DNA of 64,000 nt from a bacterium (GTDB lineage: Bacteria > SZUA-79 > Acidulodesulfobacterales > Acidulodesulfobacteraceae). Positions 18,587 through 27,346 of the stretch are shown here, one piece after another (positions within the stretch are counted from its first letter, which is position 1; every line of letters begins with the position of its first letter). The stretch covers positions 145,634 through 209,633 of the forward strand of contig JAJZBN010000001.1 in the NCBI GenBank assembly GCA_021798875.1, given 5' to 3'. The notes beneath the pieces were generated by a model, which saw nothing but the letters and a program-made list of their open reading frames with translations, searched no databases and was not told the origin of the DNA. The translations under genes and the position numbers were made by a program.

Positions 18587-19033
18587 TTATCTCTTTTTGC
18601 AGATTATATCTTCCTTCTCAAGCTTTTTTACGTATGCTTTGACTGCTTCTTCGCCGAAAGGAAGGGAATTTACGTCCGAAACGGACTCGGGAAGAGGCTT
18701 TAATTTTACAATCCAGCCTTTTCCGTACGGGTCTTCGTTTATGATGTGGGAATCGTTTTCAAGCTCCTTATTTACCTCCGTTATTTCGCCGGCAAAAGGC
18801 ATCGGAAAAGGACCGACGTATTTTCCGCTTTCGATTGTAGCGGCACTTTTCCCTTTCTTAATAATTTTACCTACGGGCTTAACGTCTGCGTAAAGAATCT
18901 TGCCGGCTAAAGACTGTGCCGGATCCGTCATTCCGAAAGTAAAAGTTCCGTCGCCGTTTTTTTTGCCCCAAACCTGATTTTCGATATCGTAATAAAGGTC
19001 TTCCGGCAGATTGCATTCGTTAAAAATAGGCAT
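18587..19033 (-). CDS. lbpA2: GcvH-like lipoate-binding protein (LbpA type), copy 2
   Basis: A 148-residue lipoyl-domain protein of the glycine-cleavage H fold. The predicted lipoylated lysine is K71 in TIESGKYVGP; true GcvH proteins usually have ESVKA here, while ESGKYVGP is typical of the LbpA carriers linked to heterodisulfide-reductase-like sulfur oxidation. Cys residues lie near both ends (NECNLPEDL and DIICKKR) and match those of the paralogue upstream. No gcvP or gcvT is nearby, which argues against a glycine-cleavage role. No hdr-like gene is in the window either, so the sulfur-oxidation link is inference from the carrier type and the lipS1 neighbour. Confidence 0.85.
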   Translation of the reverse strand: MPIFNECNLPEDLYYDIENQVWGKKNGDGTFTFGMTDPAQSLAGKILYADVKPVGKIIKKGKSAATIESGKYVGPFPMPFAGEITEVNKELENDSHIINEDPYGKGWIVKLKPLPESVSDVNSLPFGEEAVKAYVKKLEKEDIICKKR

Positions 19034-19091
19034 TTATATACTCCAAATTTTTATAAATTTATATTTTGCGGTTTTATTTATTTTATTCGCA

Positions 19092-19532
19092 TTATTCGCA
19101 CTTAATTCCGTCGGCTTCGATTTTTTTCTTGTATGCTTCTACCGCTTCTTTTCCTGTAAGAAGATTTTTTTTGTCAGCTTCGATGTTGTCTGCTTTAATC
19201 TTGCATACCCACCCTTTGCCGTAAGGGTCGGAATTTATTAAAGATACGTTTTTAACCGCGTCTTCGTTTATTGCCGTTATTTCTCCTGAAAACGGAGCTG
19301 GAACGGGTCCGACGTATTTCCCGCTTTCCACTGTTGCGACGGACTTAAGCTGGGCTATCTTTTGACCGACTTTTTTAGGAGTAAGGTATAAAAGTTTACC
19401 GGCTAAACTTTGAGCTACGCTCGTCATTCCGACGGTCACAATACCGTCGTCGCCTAATTTTCCCCAGACGTGCTTTTCTACGCTGTAGTATAAATCTTCC
19501 GGAATATCGCATCCGTTAATCTTGGACGACAT
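19092..19532 (-). CDS. lbpA1: GcvH-like lipoate-binding protein (LbpA type), copy 1
   Basis: A 146-residue paralogue of the next gene with the same layout: NGCDIPEDLYY at the N-terminus, lipoyl lysine K72 in TVESGKYVGP, SDPYGKGWVCKI, and a Cys near the C-terminus (GIKCE). It has a strong ribosome site (GGAGGAATT) and is the first gene after a well-formed promoter (TTGAGA, 17 nt, TATTAT). Two carriers of clearly different sequence suggest two partner complexes or two steps of one pathway. They are separated by 58 bp and share an orientation with lipS1, the ligase fusion and lipS2. Confidence 0.87.
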   Translation of the reverse strand: MSSKINGCDIPEDLYYSVEKHVWGKLGDDGIVTVGMTSVAQSLAGKLLYLTPKKVGQKIAQLKSVATVESGKYVGPVPAPFSGEITAINEDAVKNVSLINSDPYGKGWVCKIKADNIEADKKNLLTGKEAVEAYKKKIEADGIKCE

Positions 19533-19565
19533 AATAAATTCCTCCTTAATATTAAATTTAAATAT

Positions 19566-19594
19566 ATAATACTACATTTTTTTATTATTCTCAA
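19566..19594 (-). promoter_or_regulatory. Predicted sigma70-type promoter of the lipoate cluster
   Basis: On the minus strand TTGAGA (19589-19594) and TATTAT (19566-19571) are 17 nt apart, ending 33 nt before the lbpA1 start. It is the only well-formed promoter I see ahead of the six-gene run down to the OsmC gene, and lies between that run and the repeat cluster at 19.6-19.8 kb. Confidence 0.65.
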
Positions 19595-19608
19595 GTACGC
19601 CTTTTAAG

Positions 19609-19815
19609 AAAAAGGTGTCAGATTTATTTATTTTCTTACTCCCGACTGCGTTTGCAGGTTTATTAGATACCGAAAAGAACGAAAAAGGTGTCAGATTAAT
19701 TTTACGCAACATCTTTTATCGTTAATTGTATATTTTCGTATGCGTAAAATAAAATCTGACACCTTTTTCTGTGACACCTTTTTCTGCGTAAAATAAAATC
19801 TGATACCTATTTCTG
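19609..19815. repeat. Palindromic repeat family, site 2
   Basis: Cores AAAAAGGTGTCAGATT (or its first 15 bases plus variation) run forward at 19609-19625 and 19682-19697. Inverted copies lie at 19749-19768 and 19795-19814 (the latter degenerate), with a partial one at 19772-19784. The copy at 19682-19708 and the inverted copy at 19741-19768 can pair over about 27 bases with one indel, leaving a ~32-base loop. The family is the same as at 14.1 kb. It fills the gap between the lipoate cluster and the crotonase gene; no gene is seen in it. Confidence 0.85.
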
Positions 19816-19869
19816 CAATTTTCCGTTATTTTCGAGTACGGCGTAAAACACACGATATTTTATATTTTT

Positions 19870-20631
19870 TTACAAAGAGTCTCCGTAAAAATCTTTTATT
19901 GATTTTTTCCAGTCTTTACCATCTTTTAAAATTTCCGAAAAAATCTCTTCGGCAGGAAGCTGATTGTTTTTCAAATAATTTTTCCATAAATCTATAAATA
20001 ATTTTTTCTTAAGCCTTAAAGAATCGACGGAAAGATTTTTAAAATTTTCTATAAATCCGCTAACGCTTTTTTCAAAATTTTCTCCGCCAAAATACTCGGT
20101 TAAAAAATTAAATCTGTACATATCTTCGGCGGAATATATCTTAGAACTAAGCAAAATTTCTTTAGTTTTCTGCACTCCTATCAAAAAAGACAGTCTTAAA
20201 ATAATATGGGAAGGATACAATATGCCGTATTTAGAAGACAAATCGGCAAAAGACGCTTTTGGCCCCGCAAGCCTGAAATCGCACGTAGAAGCGATATCGA
20301 GTCCTATGCCGCTCACGGCACCGTTTATAATACATATTACTGGCACCGACATTGTAGTGATATGTTTAGCCATAATATTAAGAAGCGTAACGTAATATCT
20401 TGATCCTTCCCTGTCCAATCCGGCTATTTCTTTAATTTCCGGTCCTGTAGCAAAATAATCCGGATTTGTACTTTTAATAACGACAGCCTTTAAATCTATT
20501 TCCTTTTCTAAATTAGATTCCAATATTTTTATAAGTTCGTTTATTTCGGCGATATTAAATGAATTTTTACCGCCTAAATCTAAATCTATCTCGGCAATAC
20601 AGCTGTTTGCGCAACTAAATTTTATAGGCAT
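19870..20631 (-). CDS. Crotonase-superfamily protein lacking the hydratase acids
   Basis: A 253-residue enoyl-CoA hydratase/isomerase-fold protein. The oxyanion-hole helix is recognisable (INGAVSGIGLDIASTCDF), as is the following SFADLSSKYGI segment. Aligned to rat crotonase, the two catalytic glutamates are replaced: the first by D112, the second by S132. Simple hydratase activity is therefore unlikely; isomerase, hydrolase, dehalogenase-like or non-enzymatic acyl-CoA binding functions are possible. It stands alone between the repeats and the RND operon and has no clear ribosome site beyond AGAGG. Confidence 0.8.
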   Translation of the reverse strand: MPIKFSCANSCIAEIDLDLGGKNSFNIAEINELIKILESNLEKEIDLKAVVIKSTNPDYFATGPEIKEIAGLDREGSRYYVTLLNIMAKHITTMSVPVICIINGAVSGIGLDIASTCDFRLAGPKASFADLSSKYGILYPSHIILRLSFLIGVQKTKEILLSSKIYSAEDMYRFNFLTEYFGGENFEKSVSGFIENFKNLSVDSLRLKKKLFIDLWKNYLKNNQLPAEEIFSEILKDGKDWKKSIKDFYGDSL

Positions 20632-20712
20632 AATAATAACCTCTATGTTTTAAAAGAATATTTAATCTAATTAATTTAATTTTACGTATATTTTAATAAT
20701 ATATATAATATT

Positions 20713-23700
20713 TTATAGATTGTCGTGAATATCTTCTTTATGCCACCTTCTGCCTTCTATCATATAATAGAGCACTGGAATAACTATAAGAGTAAGCGTC
20801 GTGGAAGCAATCATTCCGAAAATAAGCGCCCAAGCCAGACCGTTCCAAACCGGATCGGTTACCAATATGGCAGAACCGAATACTACCGCGAGAGCGGTTA
20901 TAATAATCGGTCTTGCTCTCATCGATCCCGCCGCTATAAGCGAATCTATAATATTATATCCTTCTTTTTTTCTGTCGTTGATAAATTCGAGCAGAAGGAG
21001 CGAATTTCTTATAACTATGCCGGACAGGGCAATAGCTCCTATCATGGAAGTTGCCGTAAAATAAACTCCTATTAAACCGAAACCGGGCATTATTCCTATC
21101 ATTTCAAGGGGTATAGCTCCCATTAGTATTAAAGGTATGATAAAAGAACCGGTATAACCTACCAGCAATATATAAATAAGTAAAATTGCTATACCCATAG
21201 CGGCGCCGAGCTGGGCAAAAACTTTAAGGGTCAAATGCCATTCGCCGCCCCACCTTATATGATAGCCTGCAGGCAGAGGATGCTTTAAGAAATGAAGAAA
21301 AAGATCAAGGTTTGCATACATAGGGCTTCTTTTTACGACTTTGCCGTAAACATAGACTACGGATTTTAAATCTCTCTGATATATCATATTATGAAGGTAG
21401 CCGTGTTTTATTTTTACGACGGAATTTAAAGGCACTAATCTTCCTGCATAAGGCGCATAAATCCATACGGAAGATAATGCATTTACGTCCGTTCTGAAAT
21501 CGTCAGGCATTCTCAAAAATATATCTTCCTGATGCAAATGCCTTTTATTATGTAATGTTCCTACACTTATACCGTTATTTAAAATATAGAGCGACTGGGC
21601 TATCATTTGCGTGGTTATACCCATAAGAGCCGCTTTTCTTCTTCTGATTATAAGCCTTATTTTTCTGATGCGCTTTTTATAAGAAGAATTTACGTCGGTA
21701 ACGCCCCTTGTTTTCTTCATCCTCGCTTCTACTATTTTAGAAAGTTTTTCCTGCTCTTTATAATTATTGCCGTATATTTCTGCTACTATTGTGGACTTAA
21801 CCGGAGGTCCCGGCGGACTTTCCAGCACTTTTACGTCTGCATCGTATTCTTTCCCTATTTTATGAACTACTGGAAGTATATTAAGCACAAGCTGATGCGA
21901 CGAAGTACTCCTTTTGTTTTTATTTATTAAATTAACCCTTATTTCGGAATACCAGCTTGCATTCCTGAAATTTGCGCCTCTCAAAAGGCCGGAAAAATCT
22001 ATTACCGAAGGCGTGCCTACCGTAATTACATAATTTTTTACCTGTTTTATGCGTTTTAAATAATTTACTATGTGCATCGTAGCGATATTTGTAGATTCAA
22101 ACGTAGAACCCGGACGTTTATTGACCGTAATTAAAAAAGTGTTCGTATTTGCTACCGGAAGCATTTTAAATTTAACAATTTTTAAAACTGGAAGCAACAT
22201 TGCCAAAATAAATAAAATTATTATAACCGACATAAAAATATATCTTTTCTTTTTGCTCAAAAGCAGAGGTTTTAATATTCTTGCATATATTCCTGAATTA
22301 ACGTCTTTACCTTCTTCTTTTAATTCTTTTTTTCTTAAAAGAGCCATTCCCTTTTCGTTTGCCATAAGTTTAAGATAGAACCATGGAACTATCGTAAGAG
22401 CTACAAATAAAGAAACCAGCATTGCAATAGGTACGTTAAAAGGAATAGGCCTCATATAAGGACCCATCATTCCCGTTACGAAGAGCATGGGAATAAAAGA
22501 AGCTATAACTGCAAGGGTTGCAAAAAAATTAGGATTTCCTATTTCATTTACCGCATCCACGGCATAAGTCGGAAGGACGTTTCTTTCCCTCGAAAAAACC
22601 CTTTCTATGTTGTCGATAACTACTATTGCGTTATCGACTAAAAGCCCTAAGGAAAGAATAAGAGCAAACAGGGTAATCCTGTTAAGCGTCTGATGAAATA
22701 TATATGCAATTCCGAGCGTTAAAAACAGCATAAGCGGAATCGTAAAAGCGACTATAAAAGCTTCTCTCCAGCCCAGTATTAGCAGAAGCAGGACTATTAC
22801 GACGATTATGCTTATAATAAGATGAAACAGCAGTTTATTTACTGCATTGTTTGCCTTTTTGCCGTCGTTTCTGGTTACGGTATAATGAACTCCTGCCGGC
22901 AGGCTTGTTTCGGCTATTTTGTGAAACTTTGCAAGAACGTTATCGACGACGGTAACCGCGTTTTTACCCCTTCTTTTGGCAACGGCTATAGTAACGGCGG
23001 GATAAACGCCTTTAGCGCCTTTTATAATTCTGTCGTTTGCGTTAATTTTTCTGTAATAGCTGCCGAATCCTATTTCAGATAAAAAATTTAAAGGTTTGTA
23101 TGAAGCTTTTACAATTGCGACGTCTTTTAAATAAACCGGTTTGCCGTTATGAACCGATATTATAAAGTTTTTAACCGATCTTGCATGATGAAAATATCCG
23201 CCTGCTGTAATAAAAGTTTTCCTATTGTCGTTTCTCAAAAAACCTGCCGGCATATTAACGTTGGTATTTTTGAGCTCTTGCGCTATCATAAGCGGAGATA
23301 CGTTATATGCAGCCATTTTTACGGGATTAAGGTAAACGTTCAGCTGCTTATATCTTGCTCCGTTTAAAGACGTTACCCCAGTTCCCCTTACGGAATCTAA
23401 TTTATCCAATATTCTTTCTGCTATTGTCGTCAGATATCCCGCATCGTATTTTTTACTCCATAGCGTAATATTAAGAATAGGAACATGATTTACGTCGATA
23501 GGCTTTATAAGCGGACGCATAACTCCTTTTGGAATTTCGTCTAAGTTTGAAAAGACTTTATTGTAAATATCGACGAGGCTTTTATCGCGGCTTGCATTTA
23601 CGTGGAACTGCACGGTCACTATAGACTCGGAATTCATAGATATAGAATAAACGTGCTTCACTCCCGGAATCTGCCACATTTTTCTTTCTAAAGGCTTTGT

Positions 23701-23904
23701 GACTAAATTTTTAACCTGCTCCGCGCTTGCACCAGGAAATCTTACTATTACGTTGGCGGCAGGAACGATAATCTGGGGATTATACTGCCTCGGCGTCAAC
23801 ATAACCGCTATTATTCCGAAACCTATTATGAATAATATAAATAGGGACGTAATTTTATTTTCTATGAAATATTCGGTAATTTTTGCACTGAAATTTTTAT
23901 TCAT
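20713..23904 (-). CDS. RND-family efflux transporter, inner-membrane subunit
   Basis: A 1063-residue AcrB/MdtB-type proton-driven pump. Membrane segment 1 is near residues 17-35 (SLFILFIIGFGIIAVML), a large periplasmic loop with RFPGASAEQVKNLVTKPLE follows, then the TM2-6 bundle with LGLLVDNAIVVIDNIER, where the Asp of VDNAI is the proton-relay acid, a second periplasmic loop, and a second bundle (GGEWHLTLK, ALSGIVIRNSLLLLEF). It is coupled 33 bp downstream of its adaptor gene. Substrate is not predictable; no TolC-like gene is in the window, so an outer-membrane channel must be encoded elsewhere. Confidence 0.93.
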   Translation of the reverse strand: MNKNFSAKITEYFIENKITSLFILFIIGFGIIAVMLTPRQYNPQIIVPAANVIVRFPGASAEQVKNLVTKPLERKMWQIPGVKHVYSISMNSESIVTVQFHVNASRDKSLVDIYNKVFSNLDEIPKGVMRPLIKPIDVNHVPILNITLWSKKYDAGYLTTIAERILDKLDSVRGTGVTSLNGARYKQLNVYLNPVKMAAYNVSPLMIAQELKNTNVNMPAGFLRNDNRKTFITAGGYFHHARSVKNFIISVHNGKPVYLKDVAIVKASYKPLNFLSEIGFGSYYRKINANDRIIKGAKGVYPAVTIAVAKRRGKNAVTVVDNVLAKFHKIAETSLPAGVHYTVTRNDGKKANNAVNKLLFHLIISIIVVIVLLLLILGWREAFIVAFTIPLMLFLTLGIAYIFHQTLNRITLFALILSLGLLVDNAIVVIDNIERVFSRERNVLPTYAVDAVNEIGNPNFFATLAVIASFIPMLFVTGMMGPYMRPIPFNVPIAMLVSLFVALTIVPWFYLKLMANEKGMALLRKKELKEEGKDVNSGIYARILKPLLLSKKKRYIFMSVIIILFILAMLLPVLKIVKFKMLPVANTNTFLITVNKRPGSTFESTNIATMHIVNYLKRIKQVKNYVITVGTPSVIDFSGLLRGANFRNASWYSEIRVNLINKNKRSTSSHQLVLNILPVVHKIGKEYDADVKVLESPPGPPVKSTIVAEIYGNNYKEQEKLSKIVEARMKKTRGVTDVNSSYKKRIRKIRLIIRRRKAALMGITTQMIAQSLYILNNGISVGTLHNKRHLHQEDIFLRMPDDFRTDVNALSSVWIYAPYAGRLVPLNSVVKIKHGYLHNMIYQRDLKSVVYVYGKVVKRSPMYANLDLFLHFLKHPLPAGYHIRWGGEWHLTLKVFAQLGAAMGIAILLIYILLVGYTGSFIIPLILMGAIPLEMIGIMPGFGLIGVYFTATSMIGAIALSGIVIRNSLLLLEFINDRKKEGYNIIDSLIAAGSMRARPIIITALAVVFGSAILVTDPVWNGLAWALIFGMIASTTLTLIVIPVLYYMIEGRRWHKEDIHDNL

Positions 23905-23936
23905 CTATTTATAAAACTCCTTATATTTCTTTTATT

Positions 23937-25010
23937 TTATGCCGCGGCCGCAAAATCGGGATTTACGTAATCTCCGATATCTATTTTATTTAATTTTCCG
24001 GTTATAACCGTCATTCCCGAATTTAATCCGTTTAAAATTACGACGAATTTTTTCTTATAAATCCGTCCTTTCTTCACCGGCTGAAACATAACCCGACCCG
24101 ATTTGCCTACGATATACACCCCAGTTATACCGAGTCTTCTGACCACGGCGTTTTTAGGAACTATCAAAGCATTTTTGATACCTATTTTAAAATAAGCTAC
24201 CCCGTACATTCCCGGCATAAGCCCGTCCATAGCGGATTTTGCTTTTGCTATTGATATCCTTACTAAAACCGAGTGGGAATAAGGATTTGCCGAACGGACG
24301 ACGGATACTACTTTTCCTTTTATAGTCTTATTTATAGAAGAAAATTTCAGTTTTACCGTTTCGCCGTTTTTAATTTTATCGTAATATTTAACGTTCACGG
24401 AAGTCTTGAATTCTAAATTTTTAACTCCCTGTATCATAAAAAGCATCTGCCCGGGCGCAACCAGATCTCCCATCGAAACGTTTTTTTTAACGATAATTCC
24501 GTTTATGGGAGAATATATGTTTTTATAATTCAAATAACTTCCGGCTTCGTTTAGTTCGGCCTTTGCAACGTTATACTGCATCAGAGTATTGTCGTAAGTT
24601 TGACGCGAAACCGAATTTTCGGCGTACAATCTTTTAATTCTGTCGTAAGTTTTTTTTGCATTTGCGAATCCCGCTTTGGCGGCGTAATATTTTGAAACGA
24701 TTTCAGGCGCGCTTAATTTCAATAAAAGCTCTCCCCTGTCAACCTTCTCACCCTGATGAACGTTTTGAGTAATTGCGTAGCCCATTATATGCGCGGAAAT
24801 AACCGTATTGTTTAAAGAATCCGTATTGCCCGGAGATTTAAGAAAATTCGGCATCGAAGTATATTTGGTTTTGTATGCGGCTACGGATATTTTATTTTCG
24901 GCTTTTTCTTTATAAACGGATTTTTCGGAACATCCGCTTAATACCAAGGATAAAAGCGACGTTATAAAAACTGCAATAAAAATACCGTAAAATATTCTTT
25001 TTTTTCTCAT
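23937..25010 (-). CDS. RND efflux periplasmic adaptor lipoprotein
   Basis: A 357-residue membrane-fusion protein. It begins with a lipoprotein signal peptide (hydrophobic 8-24, lipobox LSGC with C27 as the lipidated Cys). It then has a lipoyl-like half-motif (VHQGEKVDRGELLLKL), a coiled hairpin with AKKTYDRIKRLYAENSVSRQ, the matching second half (INGIIVKKNVSMGDLVAPGQ), and a beta-barrel/membrane-proximal part. It bridges the pump and an outer-membrane channel. It is the first gene of the adaptor-pump pair; the 153 bp upstream are very AT-rich with a TATATAT palindrome and no clear operator. Confidence 0.92.
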   Translation of the reverse strand: MRKKRIFYGIFIAVFITSLLSLVLSGCSEKSVYKEKAENKISVAAYKTKYTSMPNFLKSPGNTDSLNNTVISAHIMGYAITQNVHQGEKVDRGELLLKLSAPEIVSKYYAAKAGFANAKKTYDRIKRLYAENSVSRQTYDNTLMQYNVAKAELNEAGSYLNYKNIYSPINGIIVKKNVSMGDLVAPGQMLFMIQGVKNLEFKTSVNVKYYDKIKNGETVKLKFSSINKTIKGKVVSVVRSANPYSHSVLVRISIAKAKSAMDGLMPGMYGVAYFKIGIKNALIVPKNAVVRRLGITGVYIVGKSGRVMFQPVKKGRIYKKKFVVILNGLNSGMTVITGKLNKIDIGDYVNPDFAAAA

Positions 25011-25163
25011 CGACTGCTCCCCTTTAATATCTTATTTTAGCAATTCTGAAATTTAATTTATATCGGTAGTTATATTAGTTATCGGTTATATTCAAAATAA
25101 TATACAATATCATATATATGAATATCAATATATAATAATATTATCATTTTTGTATATTAAATA

Positions 25164-26378
25164 TCAACCTTTTTTTGCAAAATTTACAACGTCGAAAGCT
25201 GGAAGGTATATAGCAAGGATAATAAATAAAACGGTGCCGAAAATTACCGTAAGCAATATAGGTTCTATGCTGGTATGCAGCATACTTATGCGGTGGTCTA
25301 ACTCTTCGTCGAAATAGTCTGCTACTCTGGCGAGCATTTCGTCTATCTGCCCCGTTTCTTCACCTATGCTTAACATCTGTATGATTATACCCGAAAATAT
25401 TCCGGAATTTCTGAAACTCTCAGTTATAGATTTACCGTTTGAAACATCCGTTTGGATATAGTCTATTTTATTTAAAATAAATTTATTGTCGGTCTCGTTT
25501 TTCACCAATTCAAAAACTTTATTTACCGGAAGTCCGCTTTTATACAAAAGTCCGAATAATCTAACGAATCTGCTCATTGCCGATTTATAAAAAATAGTTC
25601 CGAATATCGGCATCTTAAGTTTGCATTTATCCCACAAAGGTCTTCCGTAAGAGGAATTTAAATAAATTAAAACGCCTGCAATAAATATAGCCGCTCCAAG
25701 AAATAACGTCTGCCATTCGTTTACGAAAAAATTGGATAAACTTACGAGAACTTTCGTTTCTATAGGAAGTTTTACGTTAAATTTATTATAAAAAGACGTA
25801 AAACTGGGCATAATAAAACCTAAAAAAATTACTAACGCAATTACGATTATGGAAACGACTATCTTTGGATAAAACACGGCTCTTTTAACTTTAGCTTTAA
25901 CGGCAATATCTTTTTCCGTTAAAAGAGCAAGTTTTACCAGCGTGTCGTATAAAAGATCGCTCGCTTCTCCAATTTCAACCATATCGACGTAAATTTCGGA
26001 AAAAATTTTGGGATGCTTAGCTAAACTTTTAGATAAAGTCATTCCGTTTTCTACGTCAAACTTAATATCTAAAAGCACTTCTTTAAATTTCCTGTTTCTG
26101 GTAAATTCCATTAACAATCCAAGGCTTTTGCTTATAGACACGCCAGACTGATAAAGAACTGCAAGCTGTCTTGAAAAAACTACTACGTCTTTTTTTGTAA
26201 CGCTGTAAAATGCCGGAAAAAAATCTTTAAGGTAAAAACTCGAAGCTTCTTCTATGGATATAGGAATGAGTTTTAAGTCCTCTATCTGCTTTTCGGCTAA
26301 AACCGCGGTAGAAGATTCTATCTTGCCGGTTACGAATTCGCCGCGCCTGTCTTTTGCCCTGTAATTATAAATAGCCAT
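25164..26378 (-). CDS. Type II secretion / type IV pilus inner-membrane platform protein (GspF/PilC)
   Basis: A 404-residue PilC/GspF-family protein. Two T2SF domains, about 68-190 and 270-390, share the motifs FSRQLAVLYQSGVSISKSL and FVRLFGLLYKSGLPVNKVF. Three membrane segments lie near 170-190, 222-240 and 375-395. The platform protein assembles pilins with an ATPase. No pilB, pilT, pilin or secretin gene is close, so its system is encoded elsewhere, or it is an orphan platform. The N-terminal MAIYNYRAKDRRGEFVTGKI is a typical PilC start. Confidence 0.9.
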   Translation of the reverse strand: MAIYNYRAKDRRGEFVTGKIESSTAVLAEKQIEDLKLIPISIEEASSFYLKDFFPAFYSVTKKDVVVFSRQLAVLYQSGVSISKSLGLLMEFTRNRKFKEVLLDIKFDVENGMTLSKSLAKHPKIFSEIYVDMVEIGEASDLLYDTLVKLALLTEKDIAVKAKVKRAVFYPKIVVSIIVIALVIFLGFIMPSFTSFYNKFNVKLPIETKVLVSLSNFFVNEWQTLFLGAAIFIAGVLIYLNSSYGRPLWDKCKLKMPIFGTIFYKSAMSRFVRLFGLLYKSGLPVNKVFELVKNETDNKFILNKIDYIQTDVSNGKSITESFRNSGIFSGIIIQMLSIGEETGQIDEMLARVADYFDEELDHRISMLHTSIEPILLTVIFGTVLFIILAIYLPAFDVVNFAKKG

Positions 26379-26413
26379 AGTAAAGAAATATTATACTTTT
26401 TTAATCAATACCG

Positions 26414-27346
26414 TTATGCCGTTTTGCTTAAAAATTTTACGGTTTCATACAAATCGTCCGTCCCAATCTGCCCGGGCGCCGTCATTCCGAAAGGAGAAGA
26501 ACAGTATGCGAGATACGACCCGTTAATCAAAGAAGACGCTCTGGTAACCGCCCCTTTTTTGCCCATTCCGAAAATTATAAATTCCGGAAAAACTTTTTCG
26601 TCGGTCGATTTTATGGATCGTATCTTTATATTTTTTTCCGAAACCGCCAAAACGTCTTCGTCCGATATTACGGTATCGGAAAGCTTAAAATAATCTGCTT
26701 CAAAATAGCTTGAATCCAAATAATATCTTACCGCATCAAGAAGGTCTATGCGTCCGTTAAAATCATGAACCGATAAAATAACCTGTTTTTCTTTTAAATG
26801 AGCGAACTCTACAAAATCTTTTATGGTCTTCCGCTTCAAAATATCCAGTTCTATATCGCATATATCTATACCTGCTTCTATAACCGACTTTAAAAATTTA
26901 ATTCTTTCCGGTTCCAGTTCGGTTTCCGCCGCCATCGTATCAAAGACATCGGCTTTATTAAGACTGAGTTTACCGCCGCTCTCTTCCGTTTCCGCATCAA
27001 CATGCCGTTTTACTAATTTTTGCTTTTCCAAAAACGAAACGCATCTGTTTGAACCGTAAAAAGCCGCCCTGTTAGTTCCTATAGTTTTAATTCCTTTATC
27101 TTTGGCATATAAAATTATTTTTTTAATTTCGGGAAGAATGCTTTCTTCGTCAAGATTGCCGCCGGCTGAACCTGCATATGAATTATCTCCGCTTTTACCG
27201 TCCATGCGGTTTAATCGTGCGGTTTCGGCAATCATATCGAACCTAAGCTCGATAAACTCGACGTCTTTGCTTTTAGCGTAGTCTATGGCGCCGTAAACTT
27301 CTTTTAATCCCGTATTGCCTATCGACAGGCAGACTCTCGGTTTCAT
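26414..27346 (-). CDS. aroD: Type I 3-dehydroquinate dehydratase
   Basis: Shikimate-pathway enzyme that dehydrates 3-dehydroquinate through a Schiff base. It has an N-terminal ELRFDM (33-38), the general-base His in VILSVHDF (H194) and the Schiff-base Lys in YFKLSD (K221), followed by GKKGAVTR and FGMTAPGQIGTDDL. At 310 residues it is longer than the usual ~250. The excess is in two variable stretches, a Gly/Ser/Asn-rich one at 46-66 and a charged one at about 108-145. It shares an ATGA overlap with the tautomerase gene upstream; aroB is far away at 50-51 kb. Confidence 0.9.
   Translation of the reverse strand: MKPRVCLSIGNTGLKEVYGAIDYAKSKDVEFIELRFDMIAETARLNRMDGKSGDNSYAGSAGGNLDEESILPEIKKIILYAKDKGIKTIGTNRAAFYGSNRCVSFLEKQKLVKRHVDAETEESGGKLSLNKADVFDTMAAETELEPERIKFLKSVIEAGIDICDIELDILKRKTIKDFVEFAHLKEKQVILSVHDFNGRIDLLDAVRYYLDSSYFEADYFKLSDTVISDEDVLAVSEKNIKIRSIKSTDEKVFPEFIIFGMGKKGAVTRASSLINGSYLAYCSSPFGMTAPGQIGTDDLYETVKFLSKTA

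Noticed and set aside
25030-25160. TATATAT-rich palindrome upstream of the RND adaptor as a repressor operator.
   Set aside because: The DNA is so AT-rich that such palindromes arise by chance, and no regulator gene is adjacent.
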